From contig OX485804.1 of NCBI GenBank assembly GCA_950295325.1, positions 18,664,001 through 18,728,000 of the forward strand: a stretch of DNA of 64,000 nucleotides, in the 5' to 3' direction. Under the pieces are notes generated by a model. That model worked only from the letters and a program-made list of their open reading frames with translations. It had not been told where the DNA came from and did not search any database. Made by a program: the position numbers and the translations under genes. This document shows positions 23,293 through 36,300 of this stretch, one piece after another. Positions within the stretch are counted from its first letter, which is position 1; each line of letters opens with the position of its first letter. This stretch comes from Polytrichum commune. Lineage: Eukaryota; Streptophyta; Polytrichopsida; Polytrichales; Polytrichaceae.

Positions 23293-26187
23293 CTTATATG
23301 TGAACTTGTAACATGTTTACAAAATTTCCATCTGGAAAACATTACCATCATTCAAATTAGTTTTGTAATGAATAATCAACATTTGAAGCATGTCGAATTT
23401 TTGATAAATTTGGAGACCAACATAATTTTTGGTCTAGAGTTAGTTGTTTTGCATACAAGATTTTTCATGTTCAATGCGTTTTCGGTGCGTTCTTGGAGGT
23501 ATGAACAAAAAAGCAATTTATGTTTCTTTAGTAGGGGGACCGCATTCATTTGAGAACCTACTCCATAAAACTCTTGAACAAATGGAACAAGAAACACAAT
23601 CAAAAAAGTATCAAATGCAAGGTCTTTGCAACTTCATGAATCTAGAAAAAGCAATTTCTAACATGACATTTTCAACCGTTTAGATTCCAAATCTAAACTA
23701 GTTTGACTCAAAAGTGTTGGAATTGATCTACAATAGGCACATTGTATGGAACTTTGTGGACAATTTGTTGGACCATTTTTCATTTTAAAAGTGAAGATAC
23801 TACAACATAGTACACTTAGAAACCAACTCGAAGTCACATCATAAAATCCTCACGTTGGCGTACTAGATAATGCCACTAGGTTGACCCGGTTGAGTGGCAA
23901 GTGGTTGCAATCAAGATCCCCCAATGGCCATTGTCTAATGTGGACTCAAACTATAAAAGGTTGTACACATCATTTAGAACTTTGCAAACAATTCGTTGGA
24001 TAACATGACATTTTTTGTCAGGTGAGGTGGTTGTGCTTGAATGTATGGTTCACGCTAAGAGACTTTGGAGCATAATCTCTTCATACTAGAAATTACGTAT
24101 GAGATGTGGCCATTGGATGGGCCCTACTAAGCAGTGAGTGGGGCCCCCTTATGGTTATCATGTCACTTAACAACATGCCCACCACACATGACAAATATTT
24201 CTTACATCCATTGGCTATTTAAGATTGGACCCTGACTTGAAATTTGGCTAGAAGTGTTATCTCGAGCGAGGCTTGCTTACAATTTTGCAAAAGAGTGATG
24301 CCACCCTAGCACCACTTAACCCTAAAATGACCAAGAGTGTTTTAAAACATGATATGTGACGGTTTGTACAACCTCCCAACAAGCATTGAAATACACTTTT
24401 ATACGATCCATGGTATTGATCTACTTTTTAGCGCAACTTGTTAGAAAGAGGAAGTGAAAATGAAGTCATGTGTGATCATGGTGATTAGATGTATTTGGTC
24501 TTTATTCGAGTCTCAGTTATATATATGAAGTTAAATGCACCTAATGATTCATTCTACACCTATGTATGCTTCAATCATAATGATGAGTATGGTGAATTGA
24601 CGAATTTAAGACATGGTTACTTTTGACACTTTACAAGCTAAAAAGATTACCATTTTCGTATGATATCTTAAACCCCTCCATATGACTTCTTGAGGCCCGG
24701 ATAGGGCCTCTCGAACCTTTAAGGGTGATTGTTTTTATACCTTAGATTTGGACCCTCCTTGGGCTCAAAATTTGCTTTCAATTGAGCAATAGGATCACTT
24801 GTGTTTGGAATCTCTTTGGCCTTAAATTTTAGTGTAAATCAATGTTGGATTGGTATCATTTTATTTTTCATACCATTCATGTATACATAATGAGAATCAT
24901 GCTTTTTAATAAATTTCAATTGAGTACATGCTTTGGAGGTTTTTTTATGCTTTTTTTATACCACTCGGGCCTATATAAATCATGCAATAAACTTTGTACC
25001 TGAATAAAATTCTCCCTAGTATCAAATTTATGAGTTAGAAAGAGATTACGCAAGTATATATTGAGGCTCTCTCACCTTGAGATGTCCACCAAATATTGAT
25101 ATATTGACTTGTATTATAATTTTGATGTCGTTCATATGGGTTATTTGATGCCATTGTTGGTATTGACTATTAAAATCATGCATTCACTATATTGTAGGAG
25201 TGAGGCTAGTTCATCAGTGGAGTGATGACACGTTTATCTCTTTGGATGAAAGAATTTGTCATGGCTCAGCTAAAGACTCCAAGAATCCCCATCACAAGCT
25301 CAAAAGTAAATTGAAAACAAACATTGTTCTCTAAAAACAAAGACAATAAACACGACATTGCATTTACTTTGTTGCTTCCGCACCAAAGGTTAATTTTCCA
25401 AGCTTACATCCTCATCTCTCCAAGCTTGCTTTTTCATGTAAAAGGATCACTACCAACATAACTAAGCCTCATACTCCCTCACTCTCGGCAAGAGAACAAG
25501 ATGGCCAAGGGCCAAGAATAAATATGCTACGATTGTTAAGTAACGATAGCTTATGTGTTGGAGCGATGACAAAGTCCTATGGGGGCATGGAATCTCTTTT
25601 AGTTGGAAAGGGTGAGGAAGCATGAGGCTTGCTCGACAATCTTAGGCTACGGTATACTGATCCAACATTGGGTGGGGGCCAAACACCCACCTCTTTGAGC
25701 TCACCCAACCACCAACATAACCCAAGGTGAAAATACAACTATTCTTACTACAACATGTAGTTTTCTTTAAAAAAATTCACCCTTAACTCAACTTAGCATC
25801 ATAAACCCGAAATTAATCTAGATCGACCTAATTGAGGTGAATTACCCACAATCTATAAGGTTCAGTGATTACTAGAGCCCCTTTACCTCAGTCATAGTGG
25901 TGGGGGCCAGATTAAAGAGGTGGGTGTCTAGCCTTGGCCCAACATTGGTGTGTGTAAACTAAACCCACCCTAAGAAACTACGGGTGGCCCGGGACCAGGA
26001 CTTACTAATCTCTTCCTGATCATGAATCATAACAGTGTTCCAACCTCGCCGCATGCCAGACAACCTCATACATCCTTAAATCCCTCGCAACAATTTTCTT
26101 TCCAAAACAATCAAGGCAACCACTTACTTCAAAGTTGCGTTGATAAATGCGTGACGACGATCGTCAGCTGCTGCTGCTGCCGCGAGC
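23293..26187. other. Intergenic, no gene seen
   Basis: Almost 3 kb upstream of the F-box gene with no convincing coding, RNA gene or element ends. Confidence 0.4.
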
Positions 26188-26330
26188 TTGCCTGCCTGCC
26201 TGCCTGCCTGCCTGCCTTTGCCATGCTTAATTGCAACACAAACAAAGAAAGGGAGATTACGGCACAAGAGACGAGCCACTGATGGGTAGATTGGTAGAGA
26301 GAGAGAGAGAGAGCAGAGAGAGAGCAGTGA
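26188..26330 (+). promoter_or_regulatory. F-box gene leader with TGCC and GA repeats
   Basis: A (TGCC)n tract at about 26188-26217 and a GA-rich tract at about 26298-26330 lie just upstream of the proposed start codon at 26393. This is probably promoter-proximal or 5' UTR sequence. No TATA box is claimed. Confidence 0.35.
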
Positions 26331-26392
26331 TTGAGCGTGTGCGTTTTGCGTTTGGTGGTTGTGTTGAGGCTGATGATGAATGTTAGTGAAGG

Positions 26393-29300
26393 ATGGTGAA
26401 GAAGTCTTGTTGTAGTTGGGGCATGGATCATCGCAACACCTGGCCACCGGAGACGCACCGTGCTGGCAACAACCACAACAACAACTGCCGAAGGCGCTGC
26501 ATCCCAACAGCCTCCCGCTCCAGCTCCAATTCCAACCCGCTCAGCCTTGGCCTTGCGCATTCTCATCAAAGGTGAGAACCTCCGGCTTAAGAATTGGAAA
26601 CGCAATGAGGAGGGGGTTGCTTGGTCTGGGGTTTCTAAATCGTGGTATCTCAGCTGAAGGTGTGGGATTTTTGTCGATGTGTACTCCTCTATGTGTTGGA
26701 GACATGAGCAGGTTCGGGAGGGGGGGATGCTCTTAGGTTGAGGTTGTGAATTTTGGCGCCACTTGAGAGCAGGAAACATAAGTTGTGGTATTTGTGATGA
26801 CCCCTTTATGTGTTGGAAACACGAACAGGTACGGGGAGGGATTTTCTTAGGTTGAGGTTGTGAATTTTGGCGCAACTTGAGCAGGAAGCTTTAAGTTGTG
26901 GGATTTGTGATGACCCATTTATGTATTCGAAACATGAACAGATGCGGGGAGGGGTTCCCGTAGGTTGAGGTTGTGGATTTGGCCATCAGTTGAGCAGGAA
27001 GCTCAAATTGTGGGATTTGTGATGATCCTTTTATATGTTGGAAAACATGAACAGGTTCGGGGAGAGAGGGTTTTCTGTACGTTGAGGTTGTGAATTTTGG
27101 CGCCACTTGAGCAGGAAGCTTAAGTTGTGGAATTTGTGATGACCCCTTTCTGTGTTCGAAGCATGAATAGATTAGGCGAGAGGTTTTCTTAGGTTGAGGC
27201 TGTAAAGCAGGTCATCACTTGAGAGCAGGAAACTCAAGTTGTGGATGTTTAGGTGACTCCTTTATGGATTCGAAACATGAACAGATTAGGCGAGGTTATG
27301 AATTTTGGCGCAAATTGAGCAGGCGGCTCAAGTTGTGGAATTTGTGGTGACCCCTCTATGGATTCTAAACATGAACGGATGTGGTGAGGGTTTTTCTTAG
27401 GTTGACGTTGTGTTTGGCACCACTTGAGCGGGAATCTGCAGATGTGGAGTTTGTGGTGTAGACCCCCTTTTAAGTGTTGGGAACATGAATAGGTTCCGGG
27501 AGGGAGAGATCCTCTTAGGTCGAGGTTGTGAATTTTGGCGCCACTTGAGCAGGAAGCTCATGATGTAGGACTTGTGGTGATCCTTTTATGTGTTAAAAAT
27601 ACGAATAGAATCGGCAAGGGGTTCTGTTGGGTTGAGGCTGTGAATTAGGCCATCACTTGAGCCGGAAGCTCACGTTACGGATTTTTGGGTGTCCCTTCTA
27701 GATGCTGAAAACATGAGAAAGAGTTGGCGAGGAATTTTGCCACCACTTGAGCAGGAAGCGTAAATTGCGGAATTTGTGATGACCCCTTCATGTGCATGAA
27801 CAGATTCGGCGAGGAGTTTTCTTAGGTTGAGGTTGTGAATTAGGCCGTCACTTCAGCAGAAAACTCTTCGGATGGCCCCCTTGAGGTGTTCAGACCATGA
27901 AGTAGACTGGGCGTGGGACTCTTTAGGTTGCGGGTTTGAATTGTGGGACCACTTGAGCAGGAAGCTCAAGATGTGGGATTTGTGGCGGTCCCTTTATGTG
28001 ATGGATTCTGTCAAACCCTGCTACTATACCAGGATTATGGGAAGTGGATGAAATTTATCCCTGATTCAGTTATTAGGTCTGCAGAGGCAACTGAATCTGG
28101 GTTGAGTGCTCAGAGATACCGTCTACTCTTTTGATGATCTGCATTCAAGAGTCTCAATTTCATGAAACCTCAGATAAATTGTTGGCCATGTGGGTCAGGT
28201 GTTACATTAGGAATACCTCAATGGTGCCTCTGAAAGGTAAATCTTTTCTGAAGATTGCTCCATGGTTTGAGAGACCAAGAATATGATGTAGTAGGAACCT
28301 ATTTGCAAGTCTGAAGCATGTAAAGTAGCAATGATCTTGTTACGTTGGATGAATATTCCACTTCAAGGTTGTGCAGTATGAGACATTTCTATGCAAAAAG
28401 CAGAAGATTGACACTAAGAAGTGGGATTTCTGGGAATTTCTTGATGGAGCAGTCTTCCAGGCCATGCAGCTCGCATATCTACTCTGAAGAGTGCTTGCTT
28501 CATGGCTTGAAAGACTGAGGAGATGATGTAGTAGGAACTAAATTGCCAGTTTGAATCATATAAAGCAATGATATTGTTGTTTGGTTGAGTGAGTCTCCCA
28601 CTTCAAGGGGTTGCATACGAGGCATTTTTCTGCCAAGAGCACAAGATTGGCACTAAGAAGTGGGATTTCTGTGAATATTTGATGGAGCGGTCTTCCAGGA
28701 CATGCAGCTTGCATATCTACTCTGAAGAGTGCTTGCTTCATGGCTTGAAAGACCGAGAAGATGATGTAGTAGGAACAAAATTGCATGTCTGAAGCATATA
28801 AAGTAATGATATCATCGTTTGGTTGAGTGAGTTTCCCACTTCAAGGGGGTGCATACGAGGCATTTTTCTGCCAAGAGCACAAGATTGGCACTAAGAAGTG
28901 GGATGCTGGGGAATGTCTGATGCAGCAGTCTTCCAGGACATGCAGCTCGCATATATGCTGTGCCAGAGGTTAGCTTTTAGGTTCAGCTGGGAAGCTTTTT
29001 GCCATCACATTACTTATGATCACTAGCAGGAAATGTGTCCTTTCCAACTTATAAGTTTGTGATTAATATTGTTCTCTGCAACTGATTGCAACTGTAATGA
29101 GGCTTCTCAGAGTTGTGGTGGAACTGTTGCTAGATCATGTTTTCTTCTACCTCGTCTTTGCAATCAATTATATTACTTGAAAGCGTCTCTTAAACCCAAA
29201 AAACCCTAGTCATCATGCATCGCAATCTGTTGAGTGCCTCCCTTTCTTTGCGATTTTGCAGGCAGCGACTCCGTGTGTCAGGCCAAAGCTCACATGAATT

Positions 29301-32300
29301 GGTGGAGTCTTTGAGGGAAATGCCTTCTCGAGAATTGCAATCACAAAGTCAGCATGACCAAGCACCCCGGGATCGAGAGCGTGAAAGGCACCTGGTTCAC
29401 GAAAACGTGACTCCTTTCAACAACATCTTGGCAATCGAGCCATTTGTGAACAGAAGGAGCTTGTCCAATCGGGAAGTTTCTCGCAAACTTGGTGAGGAAC
29501 AGTCCCTCCAAAAAAGGTTTTGGAGGGAAGGTCAGGACAATAGGAAGAAGGCAGAGAGCACCTCAGTTTTATACTGGCCTAATAATGAGACTCCTAGCTC
29601 CTTCTTCAGTGGTGTCTTGGCACAAACATCCTCATCCTCGGCAGATTTTACGCACCTGCCTTTTGATGTGTTGCAGCGAATTGCAGGGGCTTTTTCTTGG
29701 CCAGACCTTTGGGCTGCAACCTGTACCTGTAAGCTGTGGAGCAAGGCCCTGGCTCCGCTTCGAGAGGGGATGCTGTTGTTGCATTGGGGCAAGATGTTCA
29801 AGCAAGGTCGTGGAGTGGCAAGGAATTTGGACAAAGCTTTAGAATCCTTCCGCAAGGGTGCGGTTCATGGGTGTGCTCCGGCAATGGTAGATGCAGGCCT
29901 TCTGCTTTGGGAACTGGTTGGTCCTTGCTCATGATGCTCTGTTGAGGATGCGAACAATGCTAGTTTGTTACAGATATCAAAGTTTTTGTTTGACTCAATG
30001 GGAGTGTCCTTCAGGAGTTGGTCCCCTATGATTCTCCATTGGGTGTATTGGATACAAAATCAATAGTGTCTTTCCACTTGTGGTACATGCCCAGAGGTAG
30101 TTTTTGATTTCAAATGAAGAGAAAAACCTATTCTGGTTCACTGGGGGCTAAAATCATTTTAGCACCGCTTGGCATGTCAAGTTTGATTCTCAATGAGCTG
30201 ATATAGAATGTTATTGTTCAAACCTCCATGCTACCTCCAAGCATGCACTAAAAATTTACCGAACATGGAAGGTGTCGTATGCTTAACAACCAACTTTCGA
30301 CCATAAGTTATGTTAGAGAATAACTCTAAAGGTACTTGAAGTTTGATTTGACAAGGTTATGCTCAAATCAGCATAGTATTGAGGATCTAGGTGTTTCTTG
30401 TGTTTGAATCAATTTTTATTGGTAGATTTCTCTTTGAGATAATGCACTTCATTTTTGCACCTCCAAATTGACAAGTGTCTTGTCAAACTGAGCTTTTGGC
30501 TCGCATGTCTAACATTTGTTCTCAACAATATATGCTGATTGTGCTTGTTTAGGGTAGGCGAGACGAAGGAATCAAGTGGTACAAGCAAGCAGCAGAACTC
30601 AAATATCCTGCAGCAATGTGCAACTTGGGGCTTGCCTACTTGCAAGGTTTCTCTACTTCCTAGGAAAAACCTCTGGAAGTGAACTATTGCGTTATATAGC
30701 TAAATATTAGAAACTGTTAGAGAAATCACACCCGAAATAGAGGGGTTTGTTCCAACTAAACATCTGTTTTTCAAACTAAGGTGAGGGGATTCTAAAGGGA
30801 CTGTATTGATATGATATATACAACTGATCCTCAACTGCACTGATTTTCCAGTGAAGTTTACAAAGTGAGGAGCTCGTGTCTAGAAGCAAGGCTCTAAATG
30901 TGTACCTTAATATCTGGGTTTTTTTCTACAGAGACTAGTTCCTCAGTTGAAGCCGTGAAATGGCTTGAAGAAGCAGCAGTGGCAGGTCATGTGCGCGCTC
31001 AGTACAGCTTCGCATTGTGTTTACAGCAAGGACGCGGTGTCGAGTGTAATCTACCTAGAGCGGTGAGTGATCAGTCAGATTGGACAGTACTGCATAAAAT
31101 ACATTTTTCCCCCAAATATCCCAGCACCCAAAAAATTGAAAGACAAATATAATAAAAAAACAGCAGCATTTAAGGCAAACAAAGTAACAGCTTCTGTTAA
31201 AGTGAAACCTAAAATGGGTATAACCAAATAACTGCTGTGTTTGATTGAGATGTTCTTCTCAGCTGCTTATTGAAAGCCTGATTTGTACAACTTCCTCACA
31301 GGTTAATTTTGTTGGAATGAAGCATATGTTAGGATGGGTTTAGTTTCTGGTGCCAAGAATATGTGTATATACCTTAAACAAGGTTTTGGAATATGCGCGT
31401 TTAACGAGGAACTGGTGCAAAAGCAGGCTTGGTGGTATTTGCGAGCAGCAGAAGGTGGGAGTTCACGAGCCATGTATAATGTCGCCTTGTGCTTTAGGAC
31501 AGGGGAGGGTATCACCCGCAATTATAACGAGGCGAAACAATGGATGCGACGAGCTGCAATGGCAGGTCATCGCAAGGCTCAGTTTGAGCATGGCTTGACC
31601 CTGTTTGCGGTAAGTGATTCAAGTCCTCAAGCTCTGTCGAAATGAGATTTCAACTCGACTCGATAACACTTGGGTTTTGGAAATTATAAGCTTTCAATAT
31701 CCCCAGAGTTGCTGAAGCATGTATCTTTGAATAACTGCCATTGTCCCATCTACAAACCTGTAAGAACCGAGTTTCTTCACAGATTGCAACCACTATAGAC
31801 AATGAAGAATAGATTGTTGTCCAAGGGGTGTGCACCTATCATGACTGTGGCCTATAATGGATTCTTACATATGGGTACAGACCCTTGTCTGAAATGCACA
31901 TATTTCAAAGAAACCCATTATAAGTCATCTATGTCTTGTACTTCAAAAATTCAGAGGATATACACCCTCACTTCAAAAACAAGAAGCTGAATTCTCTTGT
32001 TCCTCATTTGGATTCACAAATGTCCTAATGTAATTTTTATTCTGTTTTCAAACCTCTACATATGCGGAAATGCTAAAGTGTCCTTAATAAATGCATTCAC
32101 CTTCTTCGAAGGCTCTTGGAGATGAAACACTTTTTAGAGGCATCAGGGTGGTTAAGGGCCATGCTGCATGCAAGGGTTACCAACCCGTAGCTAGTGAGGG
32201 GTTAATTTTTCTAAAGTAGCACATTCAAGTCGACAATCTCTACAAATGTTCAACATATCAAGCTATTTCTTGAAGGACCTATCATGCACCTTTAGCTAAT

Positions 32301-33325
32301 CAGACATCCACCTCATACTCTTGGTTAAATGTCAAATAATAAGCTAGATGAAACGAGTCGATCATGGGATAAGCTAAAAGTAAGAGTCTTCCATAAATGA
32401 AGTGGGTGGAGAAGAGGGCAAGGTGGGACCAAGTGCTCAACCCTTCATGTGCAAACACAAATTACATGAGCTTTGAGAAGAACTACACCATTTATGGTAT
32501 TTAGTGTCACGTACAGTATTTGTGAAGGGCCTAAACTAGATGCCTAGAGGTCTCAAAGTGTCATGCGCGCAAATTGCCAATATGATTCCATTTGTCATAG
32601 TAAGTAACTTCTTCAAGTGAAAAAATATCTACATTATGACATTTTGTGTAGCACGTTGGGATACTTAGGTGATAGTCTTGTGTTTTAGCTTGCATGGGAA
32701 AGATGTTTTTGAGCGTACTAATGGCAAATGTCATGTGTTTACATTTTTAGTATGCAGGAGGAAGATATTCTTGAGCATACTAATGGCATGTGTCATTTGT
32801 GTGCACTTTAGTCAACTTGTAGACCATTGTGTAACATACGCATGCACCTCGTAACACTATTGAACATGCTCATGTCAAGATATTAATAAATGCATTTGAA
32901 TGCCAAGTGCCATGAGATGACACTTATGGTGAAGTTGTTAATCAACAATTTAACCTAGCATACGCCTAAAAATCGGGTAGGTGACACTATTACGCATGTG
33001 ACACTAAATACCATAAACAGAGTAGTGGTATGATAGGATTGATGAACTTGAATTGTGTTTTGGGGTTTGGTAATCCCTCTGTGCGGCATGGCCCTGAGCC
33101 AACTACTTCTCTTTCCAGTTGTTGACGGAGTGTTGGTTATGAACGTTTCAGGAAGGAGATGGTGGGCTGGCACTGGTTTTTCTGGAGTTGGCCACCCGGG
33201 CTGGTGAATCGGGGGCTACCCACATCCGTGATGCATTGCTCATGCAATTGTCACCAAAGCTACGGTGCCATGCACTGTCATGTGCTGACAACTTCCAACC
33301 TGGAAACAAACGGAACCACAGATAG
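26393..33325 (+). CDS. F-box protein with Sel1-like repeats
   Basis: Probable SCF ubiquitin-ligase substrate adaptor of the plant F-box/SEL1 type (Arabidopsis At1g70590-like). Exons: 26393-26571, 29262-29916, 30553-30646, 30932-31062, 31427-31609, 33152-33325. Phases agree, giving 471 aa. The F-box starts near residue 188 (DFTHLPFDVLQRIAGAFSWP). About five Sel1 repeats follow at roughly 225-440, with motifs such as KMFKQGRGVARNLDKALESF, KWYKQAAELKYPAAMCNLG and WWYLRAAEGGSSRAMYNVAL. The last exon reads LVFLELATRAGE. Exon 1 (MVKKSCCSWGMDHRNTWPPE) has a good start context and a CAAAG|GTGAG donor. An alternative ATG at 29215 would skip it and give 427 aa. AXR1 in this window activates the NEDD8 that SCF needs, but the adjacency looks coincidental. 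Confidence 0.9.
26640..28000 (+). repeat. Tandem array of ~113 bp units in F-box intron 1
   Basis: About a dozen diverged units. Each has a TTAGGTTGAGGTTGTGAATT block, then CACTTGAGCAGGAAGCT, TGTGGGATTTGTGATGACCC and an AACATGAACAG block. The spacing of the AGGTTGTGAA anchor (about 26741, 26855, 26968, 27085, 27197 and on) is mostly 112-118 bp, with shortened units of about 95 bp. Confidence 0.85.
28238..28960 (+). repeat. Tandem array of ~240 bp units in F-box intron 1
   Basis: Three units. The anchor GTAGGAAC falls at 28291, 28531 and 28769, spacing 240 and 238 bp. Each unit carries AAGAAGTGGGAT, CAGTCTTCCAGG and CATGCAGCT. The sequence is unrelated to the neighbouring ~113 bp array. Confidence 0.9.
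32483..33025 (+). mobile_element. MITE, CTACAC family III, in F-box intron 5
   Basis: About 543 bp. The left end CTACACCATTTATGGTATTT and the right end TAAATACCATAAACAGAGTAG are imperfect inverted repeats flanking GTGTCAC/GTGACAC. It shares its interior with 44935-45256. It lies wholly inside the 1.5 kb last intron and has no coding. Confidence 0.75.
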
Positions 33326-36300
33326 AATTTTTTTGGTTGATTTTACCAAGAAAGTTGAATAACGACAAAGGAGGAGAATGGGTGGCATTCTTATGGTCAT
33401 GGCACCCCTGTACATTATGTGCAAACACTGCCAGCGCAAGAAAACTTGTGGTTCTTTTACACTCGCTTCATATGGAGGTTACTGTGGAATTTTGCTAGAA
33501 GTGTACACCTTTCACATTCTAACTAGCACAATCTTCTTCATTGACCATTGCAGACTGCACTGGTTTGGTTGGAACAAAGCCGCTACAGTTTTGTAGATCT
33601 TTGCAAGGTTACAGCAAGGTTGGTTTTTAGTCAAGGTTGAGAAGTCAGGATACCTTGCTCAAAAAGGATGTTCATTTGAGGATATCCATCGGAAAAGAAA
33701 AGAAAAAAAGTGGGCTGGATGTTCATAGGCAATTGCATCCTCTCCTATACTGGACTTCTTTGTATAATTCAGGCAGAAAACAAATAGAGAGGCTTCACAT
33801 GAATATTTGGCTGGACACACAAATGGCAAAATTGCCTGTGCTGGATGTACCACACTTTCTTTTGTAACTTATCAAGCGACTGACACTGGAGAAGATTGTG
33901 GTGGCACTGTCCAGTGAGAGATCATTTGTCATTATAAAGTCACTCAGTATTAAGTTACTCTATTTCAATTGACCCTTAAATGTCCAGCTTTGGAGACTAG
34001 AAAAACGAATTTTTTGTTATTGATAAATTCACCTTTAATCATTTGTTAGAGAAGTAACTTTAAATTCAGTATCGCGACATGCCAGAAACCTAGATATAAG
34101 ATTCTGTCAGCAAATATTCATAAACACAAGAATTTATCTAATAAAATGGTGTCAAATCTAACTTATGTACAGTACAACATGGTCTGAAATCAAGAAAACA
34201 AAGAATGATGTGTGGAGATTGTGGCTGAAATTACTAGAAATTGCATAGAATTGTATATCGGATTCCTTCATGTTGGATCATCCATTCAGGAGAATGATCT
34301 ATAAGTTATTTGTAACGACTTTTCTTCAAGTGAAATCAACATTTTGAGCATTGAATGTTCTGTCATCTGAGTCTTTAAGCAAACATCCCTTTGATCTTTA
34401 AGGGTAATAAAACTAATTGGCACAACACCATCCAATCTAAGTTATCTGCTGTGTAACTGAACTTGACTGAAGGCTTGTTTGAATAAGTGTAAGTTTATAG
34501 TAGTGATCACTTTTGGCTACTTGTATGTCTTATTCTACCTGAGCAAAATCTTGTCTCAAGCATATGTTGTGGTATGGTTACAGAAGAGATGACTCCAAAA
34601 TTTGATCATTTTTGTGGATGTTCAGAGCCTTCTAGTCACAGCATAGGCCAGCTTCGTCCTGTACCCCAAAAATGAATGACCCATTTTCCTACTTCATACA
34701 ATGTTTTCTTCATGCCATAAATGTATTCAAATTCAGCGTGTCCCTCACATAAAGTAGTACCTGTAACTAATTGGATCACATATCTCAATCGGGATCCATA
34801 TTTGAGTGTGCAATACGGCAAGGGATCTAAAAACGGGCACCCAAAAAACACGTGTTCAAAAGAAAGGTTGAACCGCAAAAGAAAATGTTAGCTATCGTGG
34901 GTTCAATAGTCAACGCAACTTAGTAGAAGGAAACTTGTTCATTACAACCCTCCATTACAATTTGTCCATTGCAACTCGAGGCAAGAAAGTGCATAGATGA
35001 ATCATTTTGGTTGTCAGCTGGAGGTTTTTGGTTGCCAATTGTCCATAAACTACAACCAAACCCTCCAATCCACGACCAAAATGATTTATTTATGCATTTC
35101 CTTATCTTAAATGGATGGTTGTAATGGACAACATTTCTTCTAAGGACTTGAGAGGGCCTATATATATTTAGGAAAAAATAAATTCCTCATTTTGATGTTG
35201 AAAGAGATGTATTCATATGAGCTTGAAAAAACTAAGAGGAAAACGGTGACAACCTTGATTTGGGTATCGTGATCATCTTGTATTATCACATGATTAACAT
35301 CGACAAGACGTGGTCTAATTGAAGAAAATGAAATGTCTTTTTCATGTCCACTTACATTGGGTTTACACATTGTTCTATGTGTTGGACCATGTCGACCCCT
35401 CACGGCTTATATGTTCGAGGAGGAGGCTTATAGCCTCTTCCCGAAATGCCGCCCTCTGGGGCGGCCACGTCACCTCAATCTTTGTTTCAAAAAGCTTGCA
35501 CAACTTCATGTCGATCGCTTCTGCATAGCAAAATGTAGTGTGTATTTTGACGTTATAAGGTATGTCGACCTTGTCGAGGGCACTCTTCTTACCCACTCAA
35601 ACACCTATTTATGAGTGGTATATGGCAAGGCTTCTAGGTTCCACTATAAACACAACTGGGAGGACCATGTGATTGTTAAAGAGAAGGAGAATCCTCTTCG
35701 TAAACTCATGTAGCTTTTGCATCTCCACTCCGATTTTGAATAGTGAAATGATAGTTGCATGATTCATAATTGTTGATTGTCTGAGACAGTTCCCAATTTT
35801 CATCCCATGGTCAGAATCATATGTGGAGTTGGAAGTACCCACATTAGTGCCACATATCTTGGGGCCTTTTCATGTGACCGAACAATGATGGAAACTTTTG
35901 GGCTAAGCACTTCCACAAAGGTGGAATAAAAGTAATAAACTCTAACCATGTGACATTGTCGATTCTTGCCATGTCGACACATGATGTACCAATTCCTATA
36001 ATGTGCCATCATAATATGTTACACTTTACCACATAGAACTCCAAACCTGCATGGGTGAATGTCCACGTCTCCTATCAAGAGGAGTATGAACCTGGGGAGG
36101 AGGAGGGTGAAAACACTAATTGCTATTGTAGACCTTGGGTTTTGTTATTTGTAGATTGATTAACCATTAGATCATGGTCAGAGACCCTAAATTAGTCTAG
36201 TGAGCTTAAATTAGGATGAGTCAATAACCAACCTATGTACGTGGGACATGTTTTTACTATTACCCCCTTGGTAGGTGCTAGGAAACCAAACTAAACATAA

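Noticed and set aside
26129-26875. 248-codon minus-strand frame
   Set aside because: Antisense to the F-box first exon and the start of the ~113 bp array. Its repeats (QNSQPQPK and similar) merely mirror the tandem DNA.
29215-29261. ATG at 29215 as the F-box start codon
   Set aside because: A better-supported model places this segment in the intron, with an acceptor TTTTGCAG ending at 29261. Retained as an alternative in the gene entry.
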